From NCBI GenBank assembly GCA_001724265.1, contig MEDY01000175.1, forward strand, positions 1 to 56,481: a DNA stretch of 56,481 bases, written 5' to 3'. Shown piece by piece: positions 31,477 through 42,700 of the stretch. The notes below the pieces were generated by a model. The model saw nothing but the letters and a program-made list of their open reading frames with translations, had not been told where the DNA came from and did no database searches. This DNA is from Rhizaria sp. SCN 62-66 (Eukaryota; Rhizaria, unplaced). The first letter of the stretch is position 1; every line of letters begins with the position of its first letter. The translations under genes and the position numbers were made by a program.

Positions 31477-32399
31477 TGTTTAACGCACAAACAGGCAGCG
31501 GACTGGAGCGTCTGCTGCGTGAAAGAGAGAACACGAAGGCCCTTTGAGCCTTTTAGTGGCGGATCACAGAGGTGTCGCGACTGTTGATGGACGGGCCGAT
31601 CCGAACAACAGAGCACAGGGACGGGGCTCTGAGTTGGGCTAGGAGCGGAAGAGGAATGTCACGACAACCGCTCGGGGAGACGTACTGGAAGTGCGCGAAG
31701 GAGTGACGTGGCATGGAGAAAGGGAGATTTCAAGGAGAGAGTGAAGCAGCAACAACACGATCGTGAGCGGGCAAGGCCATGAGTGGACGAACGCAAAAAG
31801 GGGAAAACAAGGGGTGTTTCTTGATCGATGTGAAGATATGACAACTATTTACTAAATAAAACGCATTCTTTGTTTCTAATCATACGGTCAACATGTTAAG
31901 ATTGGGATGATAGTAGTGCGTATTCGTCGATTTCCGATGTGGATCCAGCCTCGGAGACGAGATGAGGTCAGCAATCAGTTCAATAAATCTGCGGTCCCAA
32001 ATGAGTGATTCCAGAATGCAAAGCTAAGCAATGACCAGATTTCACCCGCAACACTTTAAATACACACATAGACAACAAGACAAAGGAACCACGCGCGTGA
32101 TATCCGGACTCAGGGACGACGTACCCATCATCTTGATTAGGACCACAAGCCGATTTTCGAGACTGTCGCGGTTCCGAAAAATCCTTCGGCAAGTGTTCAG
32201 TTACCATATATTCCGAGGCATAACTCATTGAATTTCGGGTCTTTGAGTTTAAAATAAGAATATATTTTTATTCAAGTACATATCTATCTACACACGCGTT
32301 GTTGTATCTTGGACCTACGGAATCCTCCGTGCTCCATAAATCCAATCACTCCTGGCCTCTCCACTTGCTCTCAGTCAATCACCACAAAGCACCGCGCCC
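31477..32399. other. Intergenic region between tandem USP and CHAF1B genes
   Basis: It contains the promoter of the giant USP gene (left part) and the 3' flank of CHAF1B. This is one of only two same-strand junctions in the window. No supported gene or defined element is visible. Confidence 0.55.
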
Positions 32400-35300
32400 T
32401 CACTGGCCCTTGTCGCCGCCCTTAGGCGCCGTAAGGAACATCGCCAGCGGGCCCATCTTAGCCTTGGCCGCCGCGCCGCCCGCCTTGGCGCTGGCAGGCG
32501 ACGCCGCAGCAGAGGTGATTACGTCTTTCTCACTCTTGCCGTTATCCCTCTTGCCATTACCGTTGGGCTGCGGGGTGGATTGGGCGCTCTTGCGCTGTCC
32601 TGCGGCGGCGGCGCGGGCAGGCGAGCTCGCGACAGACCCCACCTTGCCATCAGCAGCGTTTGACTTGCGCTCCGGTGTCGCCAGCGCTCCCACCGCGGGC
32701 TGATTGCTGGTGGTGGTGCGAGCGGGCGACTGCGCCGCGGAGGCTCCGTTGCGCGCGCTGCTGCGGATGGGAGACCCGAACGCAGCATCAGTCGCGGCAG
32801 CCGAGGCGGTGGCAGCAGCCTTGCGGGGACTGCTGCGCGCGGGCGTCGCGGGCGCCTGCTTCTTCTGGCTCTTACCGCCATCGTCGTTGTCGTCGTAGTC
32901 GGTGTCGCAAGCGTCCAGGTCCCTGTCGTCATCGCCGATGAGCGCGCCGTTGGAGCCCACGCGCGCCCCCGTGGCGTTGGGGCTCACGGCGGCGGCGGCG
33001 GCGGCGCTGGTAAGCGCGGCGACGAAGCCGCTGGGACTCGCCGGAGAGGACAGGTGCGCAAGGCTGCCCACGGTCACTCCACTGGTGGTTCCCGCGGCGG
33101 CGGTGGAGGGCGAGGCGGCGGCAGAGGCCAGACGAGCCTTCTTGGGCGGCGACGACACGGGGGCAGAGTCACTTGCCCCGTCAACCGCTGCAGCAGGCGC
33201 AATCGCGTGAGCAGCAGCGTCAGCGCCGGCGCTGGAGCTGGAGCCCGCGGCGTTGTAGCGCTTGAGGGCGTTGCGGGCCCTGAAGTTTGAGCAGCCGAGC
33301 GTCTTCTCGATGAGCTTCGGGGCGGGTGTCGCGCCGTTGTTGTCTTTAATGTAAGCCGCCACCCAGGCGTCGATGTCCTCGGTGGTGACTGCGGGCTTGG
33401 CTGCGGCGCCGGCCGGGCTGGCACTGGCGCCAGCGCTCGTCGTCGCAGCAACAGCGGTCGCAGCTGCGGGCGCGGGGGTAGTGGGGCCAGCGGCGGCAGT
33501 CGCAGCGGTCGCGGCATCTGGGGCAGGAACAGTGGCCTCAGCACCAGTCGATGCAGCGGCCGCAGCAGGAACAGCAGCATTGGCAGTGGCAGCAGACTTC
33601 TTGGCACGGGACTTTGTCGGACCCGCGGTCGTCGCAGCACCAGCAGCAGCGGGCACAGCAGTCGCGCCATCGGCATCCGCCGCACTTGCGGCACTCGTGG
33701 TGACAGTTGCGCTGGCAGTTGCGTGGGCGTCGGTGTCGTCCTGCATCGCCAGCACGCAGTGGCTACCGAACAGACGCCTGCGCGCCGCCGCGATCGTGTC
33801 GACGCAGATGGGTACGGCGGTGGCGGGCGTGGCCGTAGTGATCAGCGTGAGGCCCGTCGCCGCGAGCGCGAGCGCGAGGGACTCGGCGCTGTATTCGACG
33901 TTGACAGTCAGGGGCGCAGCAGCGGCGGGCGCAGTCGCAGTCGCGTCCGGAGCAGACTCAACCGAGCTCGACGACTGCTGCTGATGTGAAGCCGACGGCG
34001 ATGACGCCGATGCCGACGATGACGAGGAACAGCTTGAGCTCGAGTGAGAGCTCGAACTGGTAGAGAGCCAGTTGTTGTTCTCGTAAAAGCCCGTGCTGTC
34101 GCCGGCAACGGTGACCGTGAGCAGCGGCGGCGCGGCGCAGCCGAGCGAGGTCACACTGGGCAGAGACGTGGTCACGGCGCAGGCGCCGGCACCACTAGTA
34201 GACTCGGGGCCAGCGGTGCTCGCGCTGCAGATACTGGGCGCGGTGAGCGCGGGCGACGAGAGGGCCTTGAACGCGCTCGGCACAATCACACTCTGACCAG
34301 AGCCAGTCGCAGACGCCGCAGGCGCAACATTGGTGACCTGAGAGCCGCCCGCCAGCGCGCTAGCGACGGCGTCGCGCTTCGCTGCGATCTCCACGGCCCA
34401 GGCGGCGGCATCGAAGGCTGTAAGGCGCACGCCGAGCTCGCTAGTCTCGAACGACACCACAGAGCAGTAGCCGTCCTGCGACGAGATGACCAGTGTCAGC
34501 CCGTCGCTCGTCCACGCGAGGTCGCTCAGGTGCATCGAGTGCAGCGCCTTGAGCACTGCGACGGCCGCGAAGGACTGCGTGTCGAAGACGATCACGTGGC
34601 GCGACGACGCGACAGCGCCAATCATGCGGTAGCCAACGCCGCCGCCGCCGCCGGGCGCATGCGTGGCCAGCGCCGACGTCGCGGGGTCGGCGTAGAGCAG
34701 CAGCGGCGAGAAGCGGACCGCGATTGGCGCGTCAGGGCACGGGATGGCCGCGAGAGGCGAGGACCAGCGGCCGCGGGCAAAGACCCAGGCGCAGTCCACG
34801 GCTCCGGTCGCAGGCACACCAGCCGCACTTAAGTTCGCACCGGCGCTCGAATTGCTACTGTTTGTGGCTGTCGCAGCAGTGGAGGGCGCAGGGACGTAGG
34901 TGCCCGCGGGACACACGAGGTACATGCCGTCGGGGCTGAAGGCGAGGCGGCGGAAGAACGTGGGGTCCGTTTCGCGCTGGAAGAGGTTGTGGGACGCGCC
35001 GTCAGCGGCCGCGCCCGCGGGACCGCCGGTGCGGGAGAGGAACTTCTTCTGGCGCTCCACGGCCTCGGCCGCCAGCAGCGAGTCCAGCGCGGCCAAGGAG
35101 CCAGGCAGCGCGGGGCCCGCGGTGGCGGCGGCGGCGGCCGCGGCGGCAGCAGCTGCGGCGGCTGCGGGGTCAGCGTCGGCGGCGGCGGCGGTAGCAGTGC
35201 TGGAGCCGGGGGGTTTGTTGTCGTAGCAGCGGCGGACGAGGTCGCAGAGAGGGCGGAGGATCGCGGTGTCGGGGGGTCGGATCGTGGCCGAGTGCACCGC

Positions 35301-37251
35301 CGCGGCGGCGGACGCGGCGGCGGCGGCGGCAGCGAGCGCGTTCGCGTTCGTAGCACCGGCAGTTGCAGCGGCGGCCGACGGAGTGACCACGTCGATGGTA
35401 TTGATGTCAGCGGCGTCGTCGTCAGCCATCAGCGCAGTCGCAGCGAGAGCCTCGGTCGGCTCTATAGTGGAGGCAGCGTTTGCACTGGCGGCAGCGGACT
35501 TCTTGGAGACAGCCTTGAGCACCGTCACGCCAGTGTCAGCGGCGGCAGCGCCGGCGGCAATGGGCACGAACGCCGCTGCAGGACCAGCGCCACCCTTGCT
35601 CCCCGCGCTGCTGTTTGCGTTTGTGGCGGAATTTGCGTTGGCGGTGGCCTGCCAGGTCATCGCGAGTACCGCGCCGCGGGCCACGTTCTTCCCCACGGTG
35701 AACACGGCCACTGTGCGATCGGCGGACTGCGTGGCCACAAACTGGCCGAGCGGGTCCACGGCCACGCCTTGCGCCTGCGTGCCGTGCGGGTCCGCCAGCT
35801 GCGCCGCGCGCAGGGACTGAGGCAACAGCGGCGCCGCCACGGACGGCGCAGCGATTGGCAGGGGGATCGCGTCGTCGGTCAGCACAGAGATGGGGTACAC
35901 GGGCGTGTAATCACACGCGACGCCGGGGATAGTCACGCCGCCGCCCATAGCAGCGGCTGCGCCGTCGCTGTCGGACATCGCGGACGTGGAAGACGCTGGA
36001 GAAGATGATGATGAGGCGGCCTCAGCGGCTGCGGCAGCGGCGGCGGCGCACGGCACGGGAACGCCCTGCGCGCGCGCCCAGGCTTCGTAGGGGACGAGCG
36101 CGGGCAGCGTGAGCGGGCGCGTCATCTGCCACACGATCACCTTGCCGTCCTGGGAGACGGAGTACAGCGCAGAGCCGCAGGGGGACCACTGGAGGTCGTA
36201 GACACACGCGAAGTGGTTGCTCAGCGTGGCCACCCGGGTCCACGATTCAACGTCGTAGGACGACGAGGATGGGGAGACAAAAGACGCGGCCATGGCGGTC
36301 GCGGCGGCGTCATCGTCGTCCGCAGCGGCAGCGGCAGCGGCAGCGGCAGCGGCGTCAGAGTCAGCATCAGCGTCAGTGTCAGCCGCCTTGGCCTCGGTCG
36401 CGGTAGAGTCACTCTCAGCCGCCGCAGCAGCAACAGGCGTCACCACGGCAACTGTGTTCGCATCAGCAGAGGGCTGCACGCCGTTGGGGTTGCTATTGAA
36501 ACCTGTGGAGGCGACGGGCGCGGCGGCGGAGGCGGCCGAGGCCAGCAGCACCGAGCGCGCCTCGGTCTTGAGCAAGGACAGCAGTGCCGCCGCGGACGAA
36601 GGCAGCGAGCGCGCGGCGGCCGCGGACAGCGCGGACGCGGCGCTGGGTGACGACGCGGTGGGGGCGGCGGCCAGGGCGGATGCGGGCGTGGCGGCAGAGA
36701 GAGAGGAAGGGAAAGTCGGGGCAGTGGGGGCCGAAGCGACGCCGCGGGAGGGGCCGTTGTAGCGCCAGATACACACTTGGTTATCTGCGAATCAGAATGA
36801 CATAAACGTAAATGGTGAGGAATACTGGTTTTGTTAGCTGGGGTATTTCATTTAAGAGCTGGTATGTTTGTTTTGAGAAGTCAGAGAGGAGGAACGTACT
36901 GTCTGCGCCCGAAGCGAGGAACATCCCGTTGGGGCTGAAGCGGATGGTGTTGACGGCACAGTCTTGGTTCTCAAGCTCAGAGAGGAACTCAAGGAGCAAG
37001 TGGTCATCGTTAACATGACGGCGGAGCTGCCAGATCTGTGAAAGAGAGCGATGTTATGTGGGGGTCGGTTGGAGTGTGAGGTGGAGCTTGCTGGGTATGC
37101 AACGATGAGAGGAGTCAGAGAGAAAGGGCGCGGAACGTACACGAATAGAGCCGTCTTGACTTGCGGTGGCAAGGCGACCGGACGGGTGAAAGTCGACACC
37201 AAAGATGGCAACCTGGTTGTGCCAGGAAACCATGGGAACCTCTACCTTCAT
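32400..37251 (-). CDS. CHAF1B: Chromatin assembly factor 1 subunit B (p60/Cac2)
   Basis: Exons on the minus strand are 37251-37141, 37035-36900 and 36784-32400; both introns start GTACGT. The product has 1543 residues, against about 560 in human. CAF-1 p60 is the WD40 subunit of the complex that deposits H3-H4 behind replication forks. The start MKVEVPMVSWHNQ matches p60 and differs from HIRA. WD blades follow: RLATASQDGSIRIWQL, IRFSPNGMFLASGADNNQV, VYDLQWSPCGSALYSVSQDG (about 275), VDPLGQFVATQSADRTV (about 420), FFRRLAFSPDGMYLVCPAGT (about 692) and LVISSQDGYCSVVSFETSEL (about 845). The last two are diagnostic of p60. Ala/Ser-rich insertions separate the blades. The C-terminus contains PPKKARL, which could be an ASF1-binding B-domain-like motif, and a small folded module near 1215-1260. 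Stop TGA. Confidence 0.93.
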
Positions 37252-38583
37252 TGATAGAGGATCCTGCGAGACCGATGCGGCAGTTGGAGACAAGCCGGTC
37301 AATGAAGAAGGAGTTATCAAAGGATAAAAGATTAGTGGAGAGTATATCATATTATATTTTTAAATGAAAGTGACGATTGCAGCTATTGATTATATTATCA
37401 GTCATTTTGACAGATGAGTTACGATGGCGTTGTGAGTTTAAGATCGAGTCCATGTTGGCGCGAAGCGGACGCACTGCCAACCAGACAGACATTGGTTGGA
37501 TCATCAACCACGTCATTGCGAGGAGAGAAGTCAGACTTATTGAGCCGTACAGATTTATTTGTACATTAGTCGCGTCTTACACCTTATGTTTACGATTATA
37601 CTCGCAGTACCTGTAGAGCTCCAGTGATAGTTCATTTTTTATGGGTTTGACCACATACACAAAGTGTGGACGGCTGACTCGTCTATGAGAAGTTATTGAG
37701 ACGTAGTCATCACCTACGATCATCCCAGGACACAGTCTTAATATACGCACTCAAATATATCATATATTCGAGGTTGCATCGTGGTAGTCTGATAACCCTC
37801 CTGTATCGACTCCTTCGTAGCACCAACAACTGAGCAGACGTCACTGGACAGCGCTTAACCGAATGTCTTGGAGCGCGATAGTCGTTAGTCAAGACGTAAT
37901 AGCAACCGGCAGTAGTCAACATGTCCCCGCTGAACATAATACTTCTACTGCTTCTTCGCGAAAGTGCCGATTTGCAGACTGAATACTCGCTTTGCCACGC
38001 AAGAGCACTGACTATGCTGGCGATTGCAGGGCGGAGTTCTTTAACAGGGAGATCCACGCCATAATCCGCTGTCAAAATAAAGTACGACATAATAATACGG
38101 AGCAATATCGCGTAGGCACTTCCAGAATGCGTCATTTCTCCTAATATCTGCTTTGTCACGACAGCTCCGGTCGAGTGAGCAGTGGCGACCAGCCCAGTCT
38201 GCCAGCAGAACCCAGTAGACGGGGTCATACAGCACCATTCATCGACTCTCAAATACTACAAAATATGCCATTCATCTACATATACCCCCAACCCGGCCAA
38301 TATCGCATCGTGGTGCATTAGTTCCATGGAATCAATGTTTCTCCACTCGGACCTAGACCCAACGGCAAGCCACGGATGCGAAGCAACCGATCTTTGCCGA
38401 TATAGAGCATACTAAATCCATCGTCAAATAGTATAACGACTGACCCCACATGAATTATTAATGTTATTTCTATACTGTATTTTAAAGATACTGTCGTAGT
38501 ATCTCGCATTCTCACACGATTGCTTCCTTTGTTTTCCTTCTTTGCTCTCGCTCAAACCCAACACCTTCATGCGCTTCCCAAGG
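37252..38583. promoter_or_regulatory. Divergent intergenic region between CHAF1B and PHF5A
   Basis: This 1.3-kb interval holds the promoters of two divergent genes. It also contains an open frame on the minus strand (ATG at 38228 down to a stop at 37710). That frame has no third-position G/C bias and no recognisable motif, so I do not call it a gene. Confidence 0.5.
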
Positions 38584-39032
38584 ATGGCCAAGCACCACCC
38601 TGACCAAATCATGTGCCGCAAGCAGCCGGGCGTGGCTGTTGGCCGCCTGTGCTTGAGCTGCGACGGCAAGTGCTGCCTGTGCGACAGCTTCGTGAAGCCC
38701 CACACGCAGGTCCGCGTCTGCGACACCTGCGACTACGGGGCCATGCAGGGCCGCTGCATCATCTGCGGCAATAAGGGCTACTCCGACGCCTACTACTGCA
38801 AGGAGTGCTGTCTCCTTGAGAAGGACCGCGACGGTACGTGTTTATCTTTCAAACTCTCCATAAATACCTTGCTTCTCGCTTCCTGTCCAGCATTCCTTAC
38901 CTCACCATATTCTCTCTCGCTCTTGCGTTCCTTTTCGTCCTTTTAGGCTGCCCCAAGATCATCAACCTCGGCACAGCCAAGTCAGACAACTTCTACGAAC
39001 GCAAACGTGCCGCGGGAACAAAGAAAACATGA
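38584..39032 (+). CDS. PHF5A: PHD finger-like domain protein 5A (SF3b14b/Rds3), splicing factor
   Basis: Exons are 38584-38833 and 38947-39032. The intron (113 bases) starts GTACGT and ends TTTTAG, phase 1, splitting the Gly codon of KDRDGCPK. The product has 111 residues, against 110 in human. It begins [20 protein letters not shown] and keeps the CxxC knuckles ([38 protein letters not shown]) that build three zinc sites. PHF5A is a core subunit of the SF3b complex of the U2 snRNP and helps hold the branch-point adenosine. The C-terminus ([13 protein letters not shown]) is basic, as in other eukaryotes. An in-frame ATG five codons upstream is ignored because homologues start at MAKHHPD. This is the most conserved protein in the window and a good anchor for gene calling. 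Confidence 0.97.
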
Positions 39033-39744
39033 CCTCATAAGCCTAGCCTCACCATCATGAGCCATGCTCGTCTCTCTGCAGCAACCACGACAACAATCCA
39101 ATGTCTCGCTTTTGACTCTTTCGCTCGTTCACTATGCCGTTGCGCAACCTAACGGATGAGTATATCTCCGGTGGCAGTGCGTGTATGTGGACATGCGTAC
39201 ACGTTGTGCTGCGTTGGGCTTCTGTGCGCAGCATTGCTCATCCAAGTGTATGCGGGCGCTAGGTTGTTGCTCGTTCGTTGCTGCAGTGGACGTGCGTGGC
39301 TCATGATTGTGATGCTCTGCCGTGTTTTCTTTCGACGCATCAGCGTTGTTTCTTTTATGTGCTTGTCATTTATGTAGACTCTTGTATACCTATTATATTC
39401 ACTTTTCTTTTGCTTGCTTAATCGCGCATTTGCCTAACTTTTCGGTCAACATGTTCAAATAGGCAAAACAGCAATAAACCAACATCAATTTCGACAATCA
39501 TGCTTTAGATCTAATGCGGCCACTTGTAATTCATTTACATATGTGCATCACCGTAATCTCAACGTGGGACATAACTCAATCCTTAGAGATCTAAGTTGCG
39601 GTGCTAGTAAAAACACGATTTGTATGCAAAGCGTTATCCATAATTAATTATTCGTTTAATACATCGTACAATACAGGTTCATCATATTGCCTTCATAAAT
39701 AGGTATCCATTCAATATCTAATCTTCTCAGGTCACATCACACGT
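39033..39744. other. Convergent intergenic region after PHF5A and USP36-like gene
   Basis: AT-rich 3' flanks of two converging genes. A 12-base palindrome (ATAATTAATTAT, near 39640) is present but ordinary for AT-rich DNA. No gene seen. Confidence 0.6.
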
Positions 39745-42700
39745 TTAGCCGCGACGGTCAAACTTGCGCACCTTGGCTCCCTTGAAGAAACCGCCCTTGC
39801 CGCCAGAGGTCCGCTCAGCCTTCTTGCCGCCGAAGCCGCCAGAGCCTGAGCCAGCGCCAGCGCCGCTGCGGTAGTTGTCATTCTTGCCGCGCGAGTCCTG
39901 CGATGCGCGCTTGAAGTCGATGCGCCCGTCCTTGCCGCCGTAGCTCTCCTTGAGGTCCTTGAAGCCGGTGAAGCCCTTGATATGGGCGGCCGGCCCCACG
40001 GCGCGCTGCGCGTTGTCCATGATCTTGACCATGCCATGGTCGCGGTTGTAGACGTTCTTGCGCGCGACGTTGACGGCGTTGGCCATCATCTGGAACGCGC
40101 CAGACGACGCGTGCGCCGTCTCGCCCGTCATGTGCATGCGGCCGACGTCGCGCGCCGAGTCGCGGTGCGTGGCCGACAGGTCGAACTGCGAGGCCGCCGC
40201 GTCCGTCGCCGTCGACGAGCGCGGGCGCTTGATCACGGCCTCGCCGGCCAAGGGAATGCGGCGCACGCCGAGGGCGTCACGGTCGTCGTCGCCGTCGTCG
40301 TCGCTGTCGTCGGCGACGGTCGCGCGGAGGCTCGGAGTCGCAGCAGCAGCAGCAGCAGCGCTAACAGCAGGGGAGTAAGGTTTGCTGCCACTGGAGAGCT
40401 TGGTGGCGATGTCTTCGTGACGGTGGTCGTCAGCGTCGTCGTCACCGCCCCAGCTGTTCTTGTTCAGCGAACTCGTGCCCTTGGCGAGCTTGGGTACCGC
40501 GCGCTTCACACTGCCCTGGCGAGCGCCGGCGGCCTCCATGGCCTCCTTTACAGCACGCTGCGCCACGACGCCGCCGACCTTGGCCGCGGCGGTGACCGTG
40601 GCGGCCGTGTACACGGCGGCGCCGCTGCGGCGACCGAGGTCGACATCACTGTCGCTGTTGTCGGCCGCGGCCGCGGCGTGCAGGTCGGCCGCGCGCACGC
40701 GGTTGCGCTTCTGCTTCTGGTGCTCCTGTTTCTGCTTCAGCTGCTGCTGCTTGGCCTCCGCAGCGGCAGCAGCAGCGGTAGTGTCGGCGTCCTTGGTCCC
40801 GTCGCGGTTGTTTCCGGCGCGGCCGTCGCTCTCCTGCTTGTTCTTGCGCTCGATGCGCTTCGCCATCTCGTCCTTGACGGCCCAGATGGCGTCCTTGCCT
40901 GTGAACTCGGTGCGCACCTTCTTCAGCCGGCCCGCGTCGAGCGCGGAGTCGTACTCGTCGCGCACGTAGCCCAGCTTCCCGCTCGCCGCGACCTCGGCGG
41001 CGGCGTCTGCGGTGCCCGCGGAGCCCGACCGGTCGGCGCCGTCCCAGCCCTCGAGCTTGGGCGCCGTGGCGAAGATGGCGGCCGCGCCCTTGGCGAGGTA
41101 GCGTTGCTGGCCTGCGCGCATGGCGTCGGTCACGCCGTCGAGCTTCTCCTTGGTCGCGCGGCGGCGCGCCTTGGCCTTGAGTCGCAGCGCCTCCTCCGGA
41201 GTCACGAACTTGCTGTTGCGGGCTGCGGCCGCGGTCGCGTTGGCCGCGGCAGCGTCCTCGTCCTCGTCATCGTCGTCGCTTTCGGTCTCACTGTCAGCCT
41301 TCTTGCCCTTGTTCTGAGCCTTGTTCTTAGACTTGGCGTCCGAGTCGGAGTCGGAGTCGCGTTGCGTGCTCTGTACGCGGCCGTCCTTAGCCTTCTTGCC
41401 GCGCGTGCTCACCTTATCCTCGGCGTCGCTGTTGCCGTGGCCGTCGTCGTCGCTGTCGCTGGTGTCTGACCGCACCGCCGCCTTGCGCGCAGCCGCCTTG
41501 CTGTCGTAGTCGTCGCCACCATCGTCGTCGCTGCTGTCGGCGGCGGCGTTGCTGTCTTCGCTCGAGTCCGACATTGCGGCCAGCGCGGCGGCGCGGGCGG
41601 CCTTGGCGGCAGCCTTCTTGCCCAGCGCCGCGGGCATGGCTACGATACGGCCGACGCCGCTGCTGCGCTCCGCGGCGGCCAGGAACGCCGCCGCAACCGA
41701 GGCGGACTTGGCCTTATCGCTGAGGGGCTTGCGCTTCTTCTTGCTGCTGTCGTTGTCAGACTCGGACTCGGACTCGGACTCGGACTCGGCGGCGGCATTG
41801 GCGTTGGTGTCCGTGTCGGAGTCGCTGATGGCGAGCAGTGCGGCGTACTCAGCGGGCACTTCGGACTCAGCCTTCTGAGGGACAGTGCTGACCTTGGCGG
41901 CGGCAGCGACAGGAGCGGAGATCTTAGTGGGCGCAATGAGCTTCTTGCCCTTGGAGTCGGGAATAGCGGCGGATGTCTTGAAGACGGCGGCATTGGTGAT
42001 AAGCTTCTGAGACTTCTTCCCCGCGGCAGCGTCATCGCTGTCACTCGAGTCGCTCATGTCATGCTCACCCTCACCGTCGTCCTCATCGCTGTCGAGCTCA
42101 GCCTCATCGGACTCAGTTTCGGTGTCAATCTCACCGTCCTCGTCCTCGTCCTCGATGTCATCCTCAGCATCGGCCTCGTCCTCATCCTCGTCGGCAATAT
42201 CGCCCTCGAGCTCGCCGTCCTCGTCAGCCTCGTCATCGCCTTCAGCAATGTCGCCCTCGCCCTCGTCGCCTTCATCGCCGTCGAGGTCGTCGCCCTCGTC
42301 ATCGCCCTCAAGCGTCGCTTCATCGCCCTCAGCAAAGTCCGTGCCGTCGTCGTCGTCCTCGTCCTCGTCAGAGCGCGCGTCGCTTTCGAAGCCAGTGACG
42401 TCGTCTGCGTCGGGGTCGTAGTCGACGCCGAAGTTGGACTTCATGAACGCAGCAATGCGCGCGTTGGTATCGGACTCATCATAGTCCTCCTCCTCTTGCT
42501 CTTCCTCATCCTCGAAGTCATCCTCGTCGTCATCGTCAGAGTCAGAGTCAGCGTCCAAATCAGCGTCAGCGTCCTCATCAGCGTCAGCGTCCTCATCAGC
42601 GTCATTATCGTCGTCGTCACTGTCGCTGCCACTGTCGGCCATGGCCGTGAGCGGCGCGGCGCTTGCGACGGCAAAGTCAATGAGACCCTTCTTGGCGGCG

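Noticed and set aside
32400-37251. HIRA as the identity of the WD40 gene
   Set aside because: HIRA and CAF-1 p60 are related, but the N-terminus (MKV...WHN), FFRRLAFSPDG...PAG and SSQDGYCSVVSFE...ELG match p60 specifically.
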